Origin: Candidatus Obscuribacter sp.
GTDB lineage: Bacteria; Cyanobacteriota; Vampirovibrionia; Obscuribacterales; Obscuribacteraceae
NCBI GenBank assembly: GCA_021772095.1
Contig: JADYXR010000081.1
Coordinates: forward strand, 1-35,956
Direction of reading: 5' to 3'
DNA: 35,956 nt
Shown here: in pieces, positions 18,289-27,748 of the stretch
Numbering within the stretch: position 1 is the first letter of the stretch
Layout: each line of letters opens with the position of its first letter
Translations under genes and position numbers: made by a program
The notes under the pieces: generated by a model
What the model was told of the DNA's origin: nothing
Database searches by the model: none
What the model saw: the letters and a program-made list of their open reading frames with translations, nothing else

Positions 18289-20718
18289 CTATTCCAGTAC
18301 GACCAGTTCACCGCATTGCCATTTGACACGGAAAGGGTAAAACTCCTGGCTCAGTCGTTTCGATGTCGAGTCCTGATTTTTGCTTTTCCCTGGTGGGGCG
18401 GAACCTTGAACCGACCCGCTATCCTTGGTGGCTGTGGCGTTCCAATCTTGGCGTGGACGTTCGTTTCGGCGGTCATCTTTTCCCTGTCGGTCCTGTGGTT
18501 GTCGTCCTTGTCCGTCAGCGTTGGTTGCAGGTAACGCGTTTGAATTCCGTTTGCTTTTCGCTAGTAATAAGGGATTCCATTGATTTACCGATGCAATGTA
18601 GATGTCGGTTTCGTCCCAGTATTGTCGAAGCATTGTCGCTTTGCCCTGGGTCCAAAGCACGGTTGGTTTTTTAGCTTTTTTCTGTCTTAAACTGGAAACT
18701 ACCTTCTTCATTTGCGACCAGGTGAGCGGCTTTCGCAGGTATTGCGAGGTTCTTCTTTTCGATTTGAAATTGTTTCCAGGCTTCGCGGAAACCAGAACGA
18801 AATCACTGAGTTCCAGGGTGGATGCCTGGAAAGGATTTTGTTTTTCGTCGAAGTAGGTGGTCGTAATCTCGTCGGGAAGTTGTCGACTAATTCGATCGGA
18901 TCCGGTGTAGCTCAACAGCTGCTTGCTGAGCCAATCGAGCTTGTCGCCGCTTAAAACCAGTGCAGTCTTGTTGTCGATGGTCAGCGCTGTATTCTTTGAC
19001 AGGTATGTGATTTGAGATGGACTGTTCGGACGGAAGAAGAGTAGCGAGAGTCCGATCACCAGTGCAATTAAGCCGAGCATCCGCATGTGCCGGTTCGATA
19101 AATTGTAGAGGAAATAGATAAAACACAGATAGTAAGTTGCGACTGCTCCTGGTACTGGTGGTGAGAAGTGGAGTGTCATGCCCTCAAGCTTCGCCAGAAG
19201 TGACGTGCAGCCAATCATATAGTCGAGAGCTAGTGAAGTGAGACTATCCATCAGCGCGATCAGTGTGGAACTACCGGCGATACCAAATGGAAGCAGCGAA
19301 AGAGCGAACGCGCCGATTGACGAGATGAATCCGACTACTGTGACCGGTGCAACGACCGGATCGACCAGTAAGTTGGCCGGGAGAAATAGACATCCTGCGC
19401 TTCTGAAATAAAGCAGTTGCAGTGGCAACACTGATAATTGAGCCAGACAAATAACTGAAACTGTATCGCGAAACCAGCATGCCATCCGTCGATGCAACCC
19501 ATCAACTGGTTGTCTCGACACCCATTGTAATCCGCTGATGATGCCGGCGGTTGCTACATAAGAGAGTTGCAACCCAACATCAGCAATGCAGAGTGGATTT
19601 ACAGCAAGCGCGATCATAAGTGTCAAGGATAGGGCGGCTAGCGCGTGCAAGCGCCGGAAGAACAATTTTGCAATTAAAAATAGAACTGCCAAAAGCGCAG
19701 CTCTAAGTACCGAGGGCGAAGGTCCGGCAAGACAAACGAATGATGCTGTCGACAGCAGTGCCGATAGAACGGCGCCGTAAGCCGGAATCGGCAGTAGGCG
19801 TGCGCAGAAATAGCTGCAGGCAACAACTATCGATAAGTTGAATCCGGACGCCGCGAGCAAATGCGAAAGACCGACTGTTCTGAACAGATCTTTTAAATTA
19901 TCGGGTAATTTAACTACCCGGTCTCCTAAGACCATTGAAGCAAGCAAGGCACCACGTTCTGTCCCGAGATTCTCTTTGTGGGCGTGAACTATGACGGCGC
20001 GGCCGCTTTCCCAGAATTCTGACCATCGATGTGAGGCTTGTTCAACAACAGAAACTTGTTGATCGCCTTCGGAAAGCAGTTTGATCTGATTCGAATCCGT
20101 TGTTATTTTTGAAAAAATTCCGGCTGAAATAAGCTTGTGTCCTGTGTTCCGCTGCCACGAAGAATTCGTTTGATGTATGTGGGATACTTTTCCGAAAACC
20201 TGAATTACTTGATTCTGTTTAAACGGTTCCGCCTTCCTGCCACCGCTGATGGTGACCAGTGTTTTGCCTTCAAGAACTTTTTGTCCGGGGAAAACAAGTT
20301 TCGAAGAACGGCATATTAAGCTGTTTTTGCCGCTCAGTGATTCGACCGTGCAAACACATTCGATGTTTCCCATGTAGGTCAGTTTCGACACATCCAGTTC
20401 CGCTGGTCGAGGCAATCGCCAGGTGGAGTAGACCACCGCAAGCAACGGCAAAACCATTAAGACGCGCGCCGCTAGTTTTCTTTCTGCCAGGTACAGAATG
20501 ACGAAGCCGGCGACGCAGGCAAGCAAAATCAGCGGCCAGCATATTTCAAAGCAGGCAAGGATCTGCCAAAGAAATATGCCGAGCGTTGAAGAGTTTTCTT
20601 TCGTCGTCTGTGAAACGAACTCGCGTCCTGCTGAAAGTCTGTCGCTGTTGGCGGCGACGATCAGGCAACCGGACGCGAACGAAAGAGAACCAATCACAGT
20701 GACGATTGGGGCTTTCAT
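18289..20718 (-). CDS. comEC: ComEC/Rec2-family DNA uptake channel, degenerate C-terminus
   Basis: 809 residues, start supported by AAGGGA seven bases upstream. An N-terminal helix, then two or more membrane segments (45-100), then a soluble region with the OB-like DUF4131 position (about 105-215). The competence domain (about 255-545) carries the family signature GLSHLLAASGFNLSI (283-297), then PSVLRAALLA, GLQLSYVATAGI and many membrane helices. ComEC carries incoming single-stranded DNA across the inner membrane during transformation. The usual C-terminal metallo-beta-lactamase nuclease is not recognisable: residues 570-750 contain no HxHxDH motif and no VGQGDA-type start, and the last 60 residues are a basic, Gln/Arg-rich tail. 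Channel function may persist without the nuclease. Confidence 0.88.
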   Translation of the reverse strand: MKAPIVTVIGSLSFASGCLIVAANSDRLSAGREFVSQTTKENSSTLGIFLWQILACFEICWPLILLACVAGFVILYLAERKLAARVLMVLPLLAVVYSTWRLPRPAELDVSKLTYMGNIECVCTVESLSGKNSLICRSSKLVFPGQKVLEGKTLVTISGGRKAEPFKQNQVIQVFGKVSHIHQTNSSWQRNTGHKLISAGIFSKITTDSNQIKLLSEGDQQVSVVEQASHRWSEFWESGRAVIVHAHKENLGTERGALLASMVLGDRVVKLPDNLKDLFRTVGLSHLLAASGFNLSIVVACSYFCARLLPIPAYGAVLSALLSTASFVCLAGPSPSVLRAALLAVLFLIAKLFFRRLHALAALSLTLMIALAVNPLCIADVGLQLSYVATAGIISGLQWVSRQPVDGLHRRMACWFRDTVSVICLAQLSVLPLQLLYFRSAGCLFLPANLLVDPVVAPVTVVGFISSIGAFALSLLPFGIAGSSTLIALMDSLTSLALDYMIGCTSLLAKLEGMTLHFSPPVPGAVATYYLCFIYFLYNLSNRHMRMLGLIALVIGLSLLFFRPNSPSQITYLSKNTALTIDNKTALVLSGDKLDWLSKQLLSYTGSDRISRQLPDEITTTYFDEKQNPFQASTLELSDFVLVSAKPGNNFKSKRRTSQYLRKPLTWSQMKKVVSSLRQKKAKKPTVLWTQGKATMLRQYWDETDIYIASVNQWNPLLLAKSKRNSNALPATNADGQGRQPQDRQGKDDRRNERPRQDWNATATKDSGSVQGSAPPGKSKNQDSTSKRLSQEFYPFRVKWQCGELVVLE

Positions 20719-20847
20719 GCGTGCTTCCCTTTTCGAGGTACAAAATTACCCTCTATTCTCTTTAACGATCTTGCGAGCAAGAAAGTTCAATTTCAAAGGT
20801 TAACTCTGGCTCTTGGAAAGCTGGACGTGTGTTTCAAGCTCCGTCGA

Positions 20848-20868
20848 TTTGAACCTTGTAAGTTCAAA
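20848..20868 (-). terminator. Inverted repeat after the 813-residue gene
   Basis: TTTGAAC-CTTGTAA-GTTCAAA, a perfect 7-bp stem 35 bp past the stop of the 813-residue gene and upstream of comEC. No U-tract follows on the minus strand; it could be a weak terminator or an operator for comEC. Confidence 0.3.
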
Positions 20869-20902
20869 CTCGGTGCATTTTTAGAGTGCGTTTGATCTGA
20901 CC

Positions 20903-23344
20903 TTAAGGCTTGACGCCGAGTGGGTTAGATTTGTAGTTGTTGTATTGATCCGGCACTTTGGCTTTGATCTGATCGGCAAGGCGAGTGGCGATTGCTTTCA
21001 GTTCAGGAAGGTCCGGATTGTTTGGCGACAGGCGCTCGGCGAGCATGATTGCTTCGAGTGCACCATCGAATCCTTTTTCATTCTGGGTTCCTGGAAGCCA
21101 TTCCTTGCGACCTTGTGGTGTGCCGAAGATCATTTGTCCGGCGCCGATTGGATCGTCGCCATGATCGAGCTTATAAGCAGCATGCGTCATTTTCGCAAGA
21201 GCCTGATCTCTCAATAGTTTCGAAACCATCATTGTGGCGTCCGGATTAAGCTCACCGTTGGACATTTTAAGCTGCGGCATGTTGCGACCGAGTTTCCTGT
21301 TGATGTCATCAACGAAGGTCTTGTGGAAACCGATTTCTTTACTGAATGTCGCGCCACTGGATGTGGTACCACGCTCGAGGAAAGCTTTGAGCTTGTCCAT
21401 TGTTTTTACAAGGTCGTGTTTGCCGTTGATTGTTTCGATATCGGCATTGACTTTGTCAGCGGCTTTATCGAGGTCGGCGACTTCTTGCTTGGTCACAATC
21501 GTGCCAAAGGCCGGTTTATCCATCATGATTTCGGTCATTTGCTTCGAGCCTCTGACGCTGTTGCGCGCCATCATCAAGAAGGCCAGGGCGTCACCACCCA
21601 TGTCCATGTTCATGCCATCGAGGATGTACGTTGGTTTATCGGTTGTGCCGACACTCAGTCTGGTTCCTTTCTCAAGGCGATTTTCGCCGAGCGCCTGAGC
21701 CAGTGCTGCAGTCGTTCGGTGAGCTCCAAGCTTTTCTTCCTGGCTCATGCTCCGGTAGTTCTTGTTTGACTCGTTGAGAACTTGTGCCAGATTCTGTTCA
21801 AGCACGATTTCGTTTTTCTTGCCCAGATCTCTGAAGTCTGTGACCGATTTTTCGTACGATGAGATCGAGCGTTCCGTTTTGTCTTTGACGTTGGTTTTGA
21901 GTGCTGTTTCTTCAACGTCTCCAGTCGAAGCTGGTGAAAACGCACTCTCGAGAGCGTTGCCGCCAAGTGCGGCTCCACCGACGAGGAATGCTTTTGCCAT
22001 GTTATTTTTGCTTGGAATTGCAAATGCAACACCCAGAGGAAGCGCATCGAATGCCGAGAAGTGTTTGAAGGACTCAGGGACCCATGCCGGCGCCGGGATA
22101 CCAGCGTCGATCAGGTGACCGCCAGCCAGGGCTGTTACGCCAAGACCGATTTTGCCCTTCATGCCGTTGCCCAATGCCATAGCTATAGGTACGGACAAAC
22201 TGGTGGTTTCCCATGATGGAGCGTTTTGTCCATACATTCGATCGCGTACCGAGTGATCGGCGCCGAGGAACAGGCCTGTACCAGCCGTTAAGAGGAATGC
22301 GGTTTTTGCATTCTGTAAGGCACCTTTTCCGGTGAGCCATTTTGTTTCGGCGGTTGCGCCTTTCTGGGCTACTTCCAGTTTGTCGATTTGGCTGAGAGCC
22401 GTTTGGCGTGTCTCGAGGAATCCCACTTCGGCAGACGTGAAAATTCTTTCTGCACGAGAGCGTCCCAGCGATCTGATCGTCTCAATATGTTCGCCGGTGT
22501 TGGTTGCGTTAAGCGCTTGCAGTGCTTTTGGATCCATGTAAGTCTGGCGTTCCATCAAGACTTCTACGAGTTTTGCCTCGTCCTTGATCTTGAGCCCATC
22601 TTTGAGCTTGATGAAGTGCTTGGATTCGTCTGCTGAAAGAGTCTCTTTGGCTGTCAGTTTGTTGAGTAGGCGCTTGTCCAACTCATGAGTTGACTGAATG
22701 CTTTTGAACGAAGTTGCTACATGTGTTTCTTCTTTTACGATCTGCGACGCATTGATGCCGACTGGATCGAAGTTACTTTTCCAATAGGTGGATGGACCGC
22801 GAACTAGTCTGGTGCCCAATCCGGAACCTTCGAGTGCAGCACCTTTATCGGTGGCGATGCCTAATCCTTTGACCAGAGGTTCTGTCAGAAGACCAGAACC
22901 GGTACCAGCGATAATCGCAAGACTTGTGGTCGAACCGCGCTCTACGTCGCGGGTTTGAACCAACATTTTTGATTTGCTGCCTGTTGCCTGGGCAAGCGGA
23001 TCGCCGGTTTTGTCGCCGCCACTATAAGGTTGAGGAGTCTTCCAGTCTTGAGTTTGCGCTGGTGGTTTCCACTTCGGTTGATCCGGCGGACGAACGTCAG
23101 CTGGAGGTTGCGCCGCAGGCGGTTGGGCCGCAGGTGGTTGATCGCCGCCTGGCTTGAAAGCTGGTGGATCGAGGAATGGTGTGGCTCTGCCTTTGCCGTT
23201 ATCTGCCGGGGGCTGAAAATATGGATCTGACGACTTAGGCTTTGGTTTGCCCATGTCTTCAACTAGTGGTGCGAGTCCGCCATATTTGGCTCTACCAGGT
23301 GTACCACCCGGTTCTTGCGGTTCTCTGAAAGGTCCGTCGCCCAT
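20903..23344 (-). CDS. Unrecognised large proline-rich protein
   Basis: 813 residues from the ATG at 23344 (MGDGPFREPQEPGG), chosen because GGAGG sits eight bases before it; a TTG at 23362 has no such site. Residues 1-118 are Pro/Gln/Gly-rich with a QPPAA repeat. The remainder is mainly helical and charged, broken by four Gly/Ala-rich hydrophobic stretches (near 140-162, 345-360, 385-415 and 440-475) that could be membrane-inserting or buried hairpins. There is no signal peptide and no motif I can tie to a known family. It lies between comEC and dcd on the same strand, with a hairpin separating it from dcd. A lineage-specific structural or secreted protein is possible; I assign no function. 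Confidence 0.75.
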   Translation of the reverse strand: MGDGPFREPQEPGGTPGRAKYGGLAPLVEDMGKPKPKSSDPYFQPPADNGKGRATPFLDPPAFKPGGDQPPAAQPPAAQPPADVRPPDQPKWKPPAQTQDWKTPQPYSGGDKTGDPLAQATGSKSKMLVQTRDVERGSTTSLAIIAGTGSGLLTEPLVKGLGIATDKGAALEGSGLGTRLVRGPSTYWKSNFDPVGINASQIVKEETHVATSFKSIQSTHELDKRLLNKLTAKETLSADESKHFIKLKDGLKIKDEAKLVEVLMERQTYMDPKALQALNATNTGEHIETIRSLGRSRAERIFTSAEVGFLETRQTALSQIDKLEVAQKGATAETKWLTGKGALQNAKTAFLLTAGTGLFLGADHSVRDRMYGQNAPSWETTSLSVPIAMALGNGMKGKIGLGVTALAGGHLIDAGIPAPAWVPESFKHFSAFDALPLGVAFAIPSKNNMAKAFLVGGAALGGNALESAFSPASTGDVEETALKTNVKDKTERSISSYEKSVTDFRDLGKKNEIVLEQNLAQVLNESNKNYRSMSQEEKLGAHRTTAALAQALGENRLEKGTRLSVGTTDKPTYILDGMNMDMGGDALAFLMMARNSVRGSKQMTEIMMDKPAFGTIVTKQEVADLDKAADKVNADIETINGKHDLVKTMDKLKAFLERGTTSSGATFSKEIGFHKTFVDDINRKLGRNMPQLKMSNGELNPDATMMVSKLLRDQALAKMTHAAYKLDHGDDPIGAGQMIFGTPQGRKEWLPGTQNEKGFDGALEAIMLAERLSPNNPDLPELKAIATRLADQIKAKVPDQYNNYKSNPLGVKP

Positions 23345-23504
23345 GATTCGATCCTCCGACAAATAAAAACTGGCACTTTTGCTATCAGGAACTGTGCCTC
23401 GCTTGCAGCGGTAGATGAATCTTATGTCCTGGGGGGCTCCGGGTAAATTCGTGAGAGTACGTGGACCATGGGATTATTCCCACTCCGCTTGATTAACTAA
23501 TTCA

Positions 23505-23535
23505 CATAAAGAGCCGGGCGTCAATACCCAGCTCT
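23505..23535 (-). terminator. Probable terminator of dcd
   Basis: On the minus strand AGAGCTGGG / CCCGGCTCT forms a 9-bp stem with one G-U pair and an 8-base loop, followed by TTTATG. It lies 45 bp past the dcd stop and 160 bp before the next gene. The U-tract is short, so read-through is likely. Confidence 0.5.
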
Positions 23536-23580
23536 TCGAAAAAACAGTTGATCAAATGCCCGGAAACGCGCTCCGGATGT

Positions 23581-24147
23581 CTATCCGGCGCTATTCAAGT
23601 AATAGCGACTGTGGGCTGCGGCTGGTTGGCCGTTGTACTTCGCGTTGGGCTTCAAATTGTAGGGTACTTCGCATCGCGCCGTGCGAGTAAATACCATTTG
23701 AGCAATCGACATGCCGGCATGCAAACGCACCGGCCGGGTGCCGACGTTGACGATTTCCAGGGTGATCTGAGCAGGTGGATTGCTGAAGCCGGCATCGATG
23801 AATCCGGCGGTCACGTGCACCATAACGCCAAGGCGTGCCAGGCTCGATTTGCCGGTCAATTGACCGACGATATCGTCAGGCAGGGTGAGCTTCTCTTCAG
23901 TGGCGCCCAGAACGAATTGCTTCGGTTGCAGAACGATGGTGGCTGCGACGATGGTCACGAGACCCTCGAGCACGCTTTCTGATTGATATGGATCGATAAC
24001 CGAATCGCCTGGTTCGTGCCAGGAAAATCTGTCTGCCAATTTCACATCTATTGAATTAGGTTGAATGAGATTGTCATCAAACGGTTCAATGATAAGCCGC
24101 CCCGAGCGCACTTCTTCTCTGATTTCGTGGTCGACTAATATTGACAT
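23581..24147 (-). CDS. dcd: dCTP deaminase
   Basis: 188 residues, start supported by AAGGGAG six bases upstream. Trimeric cytosolic enzyme that converts dCTP to dUTP, feeding dTMP synthesis. Typical blocks: IQPNSIDVKL near the N-terminus, the phosphate-binding GKSSLAR (99-105), HVTAGFIDAGF (111-121), and the catalytic Glu E131 in ITLEIVNVG. The C-terminal KYNGQPAA closes over the substrate in relatives. Length is normal; whether it is monofunctional or a dCTP deaminase/dUTPase cannot be told by eye. It lies 83 bp downstream of nrdJ on the same strand, so both steps of deoxynucleotide supply may be transcribed together. Confidence 0.95.
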   Translation of the reverse strand: MSILVDHEIREEVRSGRLIIEPFDDNLIQPNSIDVKLADRFSWHEPGDSVIDPYQSESVLEGLVTIVAATIVLQPKQFVLGATEEKLTLPDDIVGQLTGKSSLARLGVMVHVTAGFIDAGFSNPPAQITLEIVNVGTRPVRLHAGMSIAQMVFTRTARCEVPYNLKPNAKYNGQPAAAHSRYYLNSAG

Positions 24148-24230
24148 GACCTACTCCCTTTGACTGCAACGGGTGAACCTGATGTATGTTCGGGTCAGAA
24201 GATGGATTCAGGAATCCGCCTGTTGACTGG

Positions 24231-26270
24231 TTAGCACTTAGTATAACCGCAGGATACACACATGAGACAGGCTTCGTACTTGATCATGGATTTAGACTGG
24301 AAGCCGCATTCCGGGCACTGGCTGGACTGAAATTGTTTTGGTGTCCCTCGAAAAGCTGACTGCGAAGGCGCTTGGGCAGATGGTCCGCATCCAACTAATT
24401 TTGTATCATGACGAGGATATCTCGATGGCGTGGTTGCGATATCCTTTGTGCGCTCCGGTTGTTCCGCGGTCGCGTTGAGAGCGGATGTCGGTGAGACGCT
24501 GTTCGAGCTGGCTTCTTGCAATTTCTTCAGTGGGTCGGTTTTGGCAATGTTGAGTACCTGCGATTGTCGCGACGCATCGCGATAGACGGTGATGCCCTTG
24601 AGACCGAGTTCCCATGCCAGTAAATAAGCTTTCTCGATGTCATCGAAAGTTGCTTCAACCGGAAAGTTGATGGTTTTTGATACGGCGTTATCCGTGTACT
24701 TCTGGAAGGCTGCCTGCATTCGCACGTGCCAGCTATAGCCGATATCGTGAGAGGAGACAAATACCTTCTTTATATCGTCAGGAACGCCTTCAACATTTTT
24801 CAAAGTCCCTTCTCTGGCGATCCGCTCCATCAGCTCTTCTGAATAGAAGCCTCGCTCTTTTGCCACTTTCTCGAACAGTGGATTGACTTCGATGAGTTCT
24901 GTGCCGCCGAGCACTCGACGAACATACGAAATTGCGAAAAGCGGCTCTATACCTGACGATGTGCCGGCAATTATGGAGATGGTTCCGGTCGGTGCGATAG
25001 TGGTGACTGTGGCATTGCGCAATTTTTCGCCGGTTTCATGCCAGCTCGAAAACGGCCAATTCGGGAATACGCCTCGTTTTGAAGCTAACTGTTGAGATGC
25101 TTCGTGGGCTTTAAGTTGGAAAAACTGCATGAACGATTCCGCGCGCTTTAGTGCCTCTTCCGAATCGTAAGCTACGCCAAGCTCGATCAAAGCTTCTGCC
25201 CATCCCATTATGCCAAGGCCGATTCTGCGGTTGTTCAAAGTCGCAGCCGCGATAAACGGCAAAGGATAATTATTGGAGTCGATCACGTTATCGAGAAACC
25301 GCACCGACAACTGAATTGTTTTTTCGAGTCCGTCCCAATTGAAATCTTGATGAGCGCGATCGATGAAGTTGGCGACGTTGATGGATCCTAAATTGCAGGC
25401 ATCGCCTGGACCGAGTGGTTGCTCTCCGCATGGATTGGTTGCTTCGATATCTTCGGTGCCGGCGACGACATCACCGTTGTCATCCAATTGAAAACGAATC
25501 GGATCTTGATCGTTGATGCGGTCGATGAAAACCAAGCCGGGCTCGCCGGTTGCATGTGCGTTCTCGACGATCAAATCGAAGATATATCGAGCGCGCACGC
25601 GGCGAACCGCTTCACCACTGCGTGGATGGATTAGATCGTATTCGCCGTCATCCTCCAGTGCTTTCATGAACGCGTTGGTGACCGAGACGGAGATGTTGAA
25701 GTTATTCAGTCTGTCGGTCTGCCTTTTGCAGGCGATAAAAAGTTCGATGTCGGGATGGTCGACCCGCAGCATTCCCATGTTGGCACCACGCCTGGTGCCA
25801 CCTTGCCGGATTGCTTCAGTGGCTGCGTCGTACACCGACATAAAACTGACAGGACCGGAAGCGACGCCGGTTGATGATGCCACCGGGTCATTCGCCGGTC
25901 TCAGCCGACTGAATGAGAAGCCTGTGCCGCCGCCTGTTTTGTGGATCAGGGCAGCGTTCTTACAAGTGTCGAAGATGCCTTCTAAAGAATCGGGCACCGG
26001 CAAGACGAAACAAGCGGAGAGCTGCCCTCCCTTTTTGCCCGCGTTCATCAACGTCGGTGAATTCGGCATGAAGTCGCGGTTATACATAATGTTGTAGAAA
26101 TCAGACGCCAGAGCGTCAAGGTCTGACTTCGAAATCTTGTGCTGCTCGGCTCCGGCGACATGATCGGCAACGCGTTTGCAAAGCGCGCCCACATCTTCCA
26201 CCAGATCCCCTTTGGAATCCTTCAGGAAGTATCGTTTTTCGAGCACCTTAATGGCATTGGCAGAAAACAC
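24231..26270 (-). CDS. nrdJ: Adenosylcobalamin-dependent ribonucleotide reductase (class II)
   Basis: 679 residues from a GTG at 26270, with GAAGGA seven bases upstream. Class II enzymes use B12 as radical source to reduce ribonucleotides, with or without oxygen. Residues expected at the active site are present: redox Cys C87 (GGQLSACFV), NPCGE (N279, C281, E283) and the second redox Cys C292 in ACNLGSIN. TGGGTGFSFSRLRP, GTRRGANMGML and the C-terminal ITVYRDASR region also match NrdJ. The tail holds a Cys-rich module (CPECGF, then CLMCVSCGYTKC) that in relatives serves in reduction of the active site or metal binding. Length is on the short side because there is no N-terminal ATP-cone. A candidate NrdR box lies about 115 bp upstream. 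No cobalamin riboswitch was seen. Confidence 0.96.
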   Translation of the reverse strand: MFSANAIKVLEKRYFLKDSKGDLVEDVGALCKRVADHVAGAEQHKISKSDLDALASDFYNIMYNRDFMPNSPTLMNAGKKGGQLSACFVLPVPDSLEGIFDTCKNAALIHKTGGGTGFSFSRLRPANDPVASSTGVASGPVSFMSVYDAATEAIRQGGTRRGANMGMLRVDHPDIELFIACKRQTDRLNNFNISVSVTNAFMKALEDDGEYDLIHPRSGEAVRRVRARYIFDLIVENAHATGEPGLVFIDRINDQDPIRFQLDDNGDVVAGTEDIEATNPCGEQPLGPGDACNLGSINVANFIDRAHQDFNWDGLEKTIQLSVRFLDNVIDSNNYPLPFIAAATLNNRRIGLGIMGWAEALIELGVAYDSEEALKRAESFMQFFQLKAHEASQQLASKRGVFPNWPFSSWHETGEKLRNATVTTIAPTGTISIIAGTSSGIEPLFAISYVRRVLGGTELIEVNPLFEKVAKERGFYSEELMERIAREGTLKNVEGVPDDIKKVFVSSHDIGYSWHVRMQAAFQKYTDNAVSKTINFPVEATFDDIEKAYLLAWELGLKGITVYRDASRQSQVLNIAKTDPLKKLQEASSNSVSPTSALNATAEQPERTKDIATTPSRYPRHDTKLVGCGPSAQAPSQSAFRGTPKQFQSSQCPECGFQSKSMIKYEACLMCVSCGYTKC

Positions 26271-26603
26271 GTTCGTATCCTTCTTCTTTGCTTACCGATC
26301 AAAACCCAGCCGTTCGTTCCAGGTCGTCAATACCAGTATACTACATTTGTATGGCGCTACGGGTAGCGGTAGTGACCTGCCGTGACACAATATACAGTGG
26401 TTTGATCCTCCTGCCCGGCTTTTCAAGAGCTAAGGGTTGCCAGATTCTCCACTAATAGACAAGTAACATCAACTAACGAGCCAAATCGACAAGACCCGCC
26501 ATTTACATTTTTTAATAAGCGTCTGTTTGAAAACACCAAAAGCCGCATGTATTCAGCCTCGTGCAAGGCCGAACCAAAGCAGGTGATTGACGCCGATTGG
26601 AAC
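26271..26603. other. 333-bp region upstream of nrdJ
   Basis: No gene is supported here. It contains the nrdJ ribosome binding site, an AGTATACT palindrome (26335-26342, TATACT in the nrdJ direction, a possible -10 without a clear -35) and the NrdR-like box at 26385-26400. I searched by eye for the cobalamin riboswitch B12 box and found nothing convincing. Confidence 0.5.
26385..26400 (-). promoter_or_regulatory. Candidate NrdR box
   Basis: ACACAATATACAGTGG (minus strand CCACTGTATATTGTGT) matches the NrdR consensus acaCwAtATaTwGtgt at 14 of 16 positions. It lies upstream of nrdJ, the expected target of this repressor of ribonucleotide reductase genes. NrdR boxes usually come in pairs 31-32 bp apart; I see no good second copy at that distance, which lowers confidence. 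Confidence 0.55.
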
Positions 26604-27605
26604 CTAGATGCTCAAGTTCAAATTGGACGAGTGACCCGGATAGAGTTTTGCTTGTGGATTGATGAACGTCACGGCGAAATTCACCGCTGTAGCCGCTTCA
26701 GCAGCGCCCGTTGCAATCAGTTTCAACTTCGCTAAGTGGGAGGCGATATCGCCGGCGGAATAAACGCCGGGCAGGTTCGTTTCCATCTTCTCGTTAACCA
26801 CAATGGCGTTCTTATCCATAACCAATCCCCACTGACGCAGGAAATCGAGGTTAATCACGAAGCCGATGTTGATAATCACAGCGTCGACTTTGATTGTTTC
26901 TTCTTTGCCGGTGCGGTTGTCGAAGATTACTGCTTCATTGATCTGATTGGCGTCGCCTTTCAAATCTTTGATTTCGTAGAAGGTCTTGATATTGACCTTG
27001 TTGCGCTTCATCTCTTCAACGGAGCTTTGCACGGCGCGGAATTGATCGCGTCTGTGAATCAAGGTCACCTTGTTGGCGAGAACTGAAAATTCGTTTGCCC
27101 AGTCGACAGCGGAGTCGCCGCCGCCGATGATCAATACATCTTTATCGCGGAAGCGCTCTTTATTGCGAACGGCGTAAAAAACGCAATTCTCTTCCCACGC
27201 TGCCGGAACCTCGAGGTCGAGTTTCTTCGGCACACAAGCGCCGGCGCCAAGGGCTAATAGAACGGTTTTGCTCAAGTGATTATCGTTTTTGTCGCTAACC
27301 ACTTTCCAAACCTGCTCGCCTTCATGGTCGATACGTTCAATCGTATTGACCTTCTCCATCAAACACAATGTCGGTTTGAAGAGCGCTGCCTGTGTAGCGA
27401 GATTCTTCGCTAAATCTTTGGCTAATATTTTCGGATGCCCAGCGACGTCATAGACGTACTTTTCTGGATACAGTGCGGTAAGTTGGCCGCCAAGCTCAGG
27501 TAATACGTCAATTACCTTAGTCTTGAGTCCTCTTAGCCCTGCGTAAAAGGTTCCGAATAGACCTGTCGGCCCGCCGCCGATGATCGTTATGTCGTAAACG
27601 TCCAT
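26604..27605 (-). CDS. Ferredoxin-NADP reductase, thioredoxin-reductase-like
   Basis: 333 residues. FAD-binding site IIGGGPTG (9-15), NADP-binding site IIGGGDSAVDWANEF (159-173), LPELGGQLTALYPEKYVYDVAG and the C-terminal VYSAGD and LYPGHSSN match the YumC-type reductases of Bacillus and green sulfur bacteria. These flavoenzymes move electrons between NADPH and ferredoxin in the cytosol. The CxxC redox pair of true thioredoxin reductase is absent: its position reads CVFYAVRN. The gene is upstream of nrdJ on the same strand, 333 bp away, and divergent from the aldo/keto reductase gene. Confidence 0.93.
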   Translation of the reverse strand: MDVYDITIIGGGPTGLFGTFYAGLRGLKTKVIDVLPELGGQLTALYPEKYVYDVAGHPKILAKDLAKNLATQAALFKPTLCLMEKVNTIERIDHEGEQVWKVVSDKNDNHLSKTVLLALGAGACVPKKLDLEVPAAWEENCVFYAVRNKERFRDKDVLIIGGGDSAVDWANEFSVLANKVTLIHRRDQFRAVQSSVEEMKRNKVNIKTFYEIKDLKGDANQINEAVIFDNRTGKEETIKVDAVIINIGFVINLDFLRQWGLVMDKNAIVVNEKMETNLPGVYSAGDIASHLAKLKLIATGAAEAATAVNFAVTFINPQAKLYPGHSSNLNLSI

Positions 27606-27748
27606 GCCTTTTAGTTGTTCCCCGGGATATCCAAGTAGCCGATTGGTAATTGTAATACACTAAATGATCAAAATTGGTCAGCCTTCACGAATGATGAAGG
27701 GATGTCGCAACAGCATAATCGAAATGGGAGCACAGATAGCAGTCACTA

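Noticed and set aside
26271..26603. Cobalamin riboswitch before the B12-dependent reductase
   Set aside because: No B12 box or associated stems could be found by eye.
27661..27720. Imperfect inverted repeats between the reductase genes (for example CCTTCA-7-TGAAGG)
   Set aside because: Short stems without U-tract or matching regulator consensus; not distinguishable from chance.
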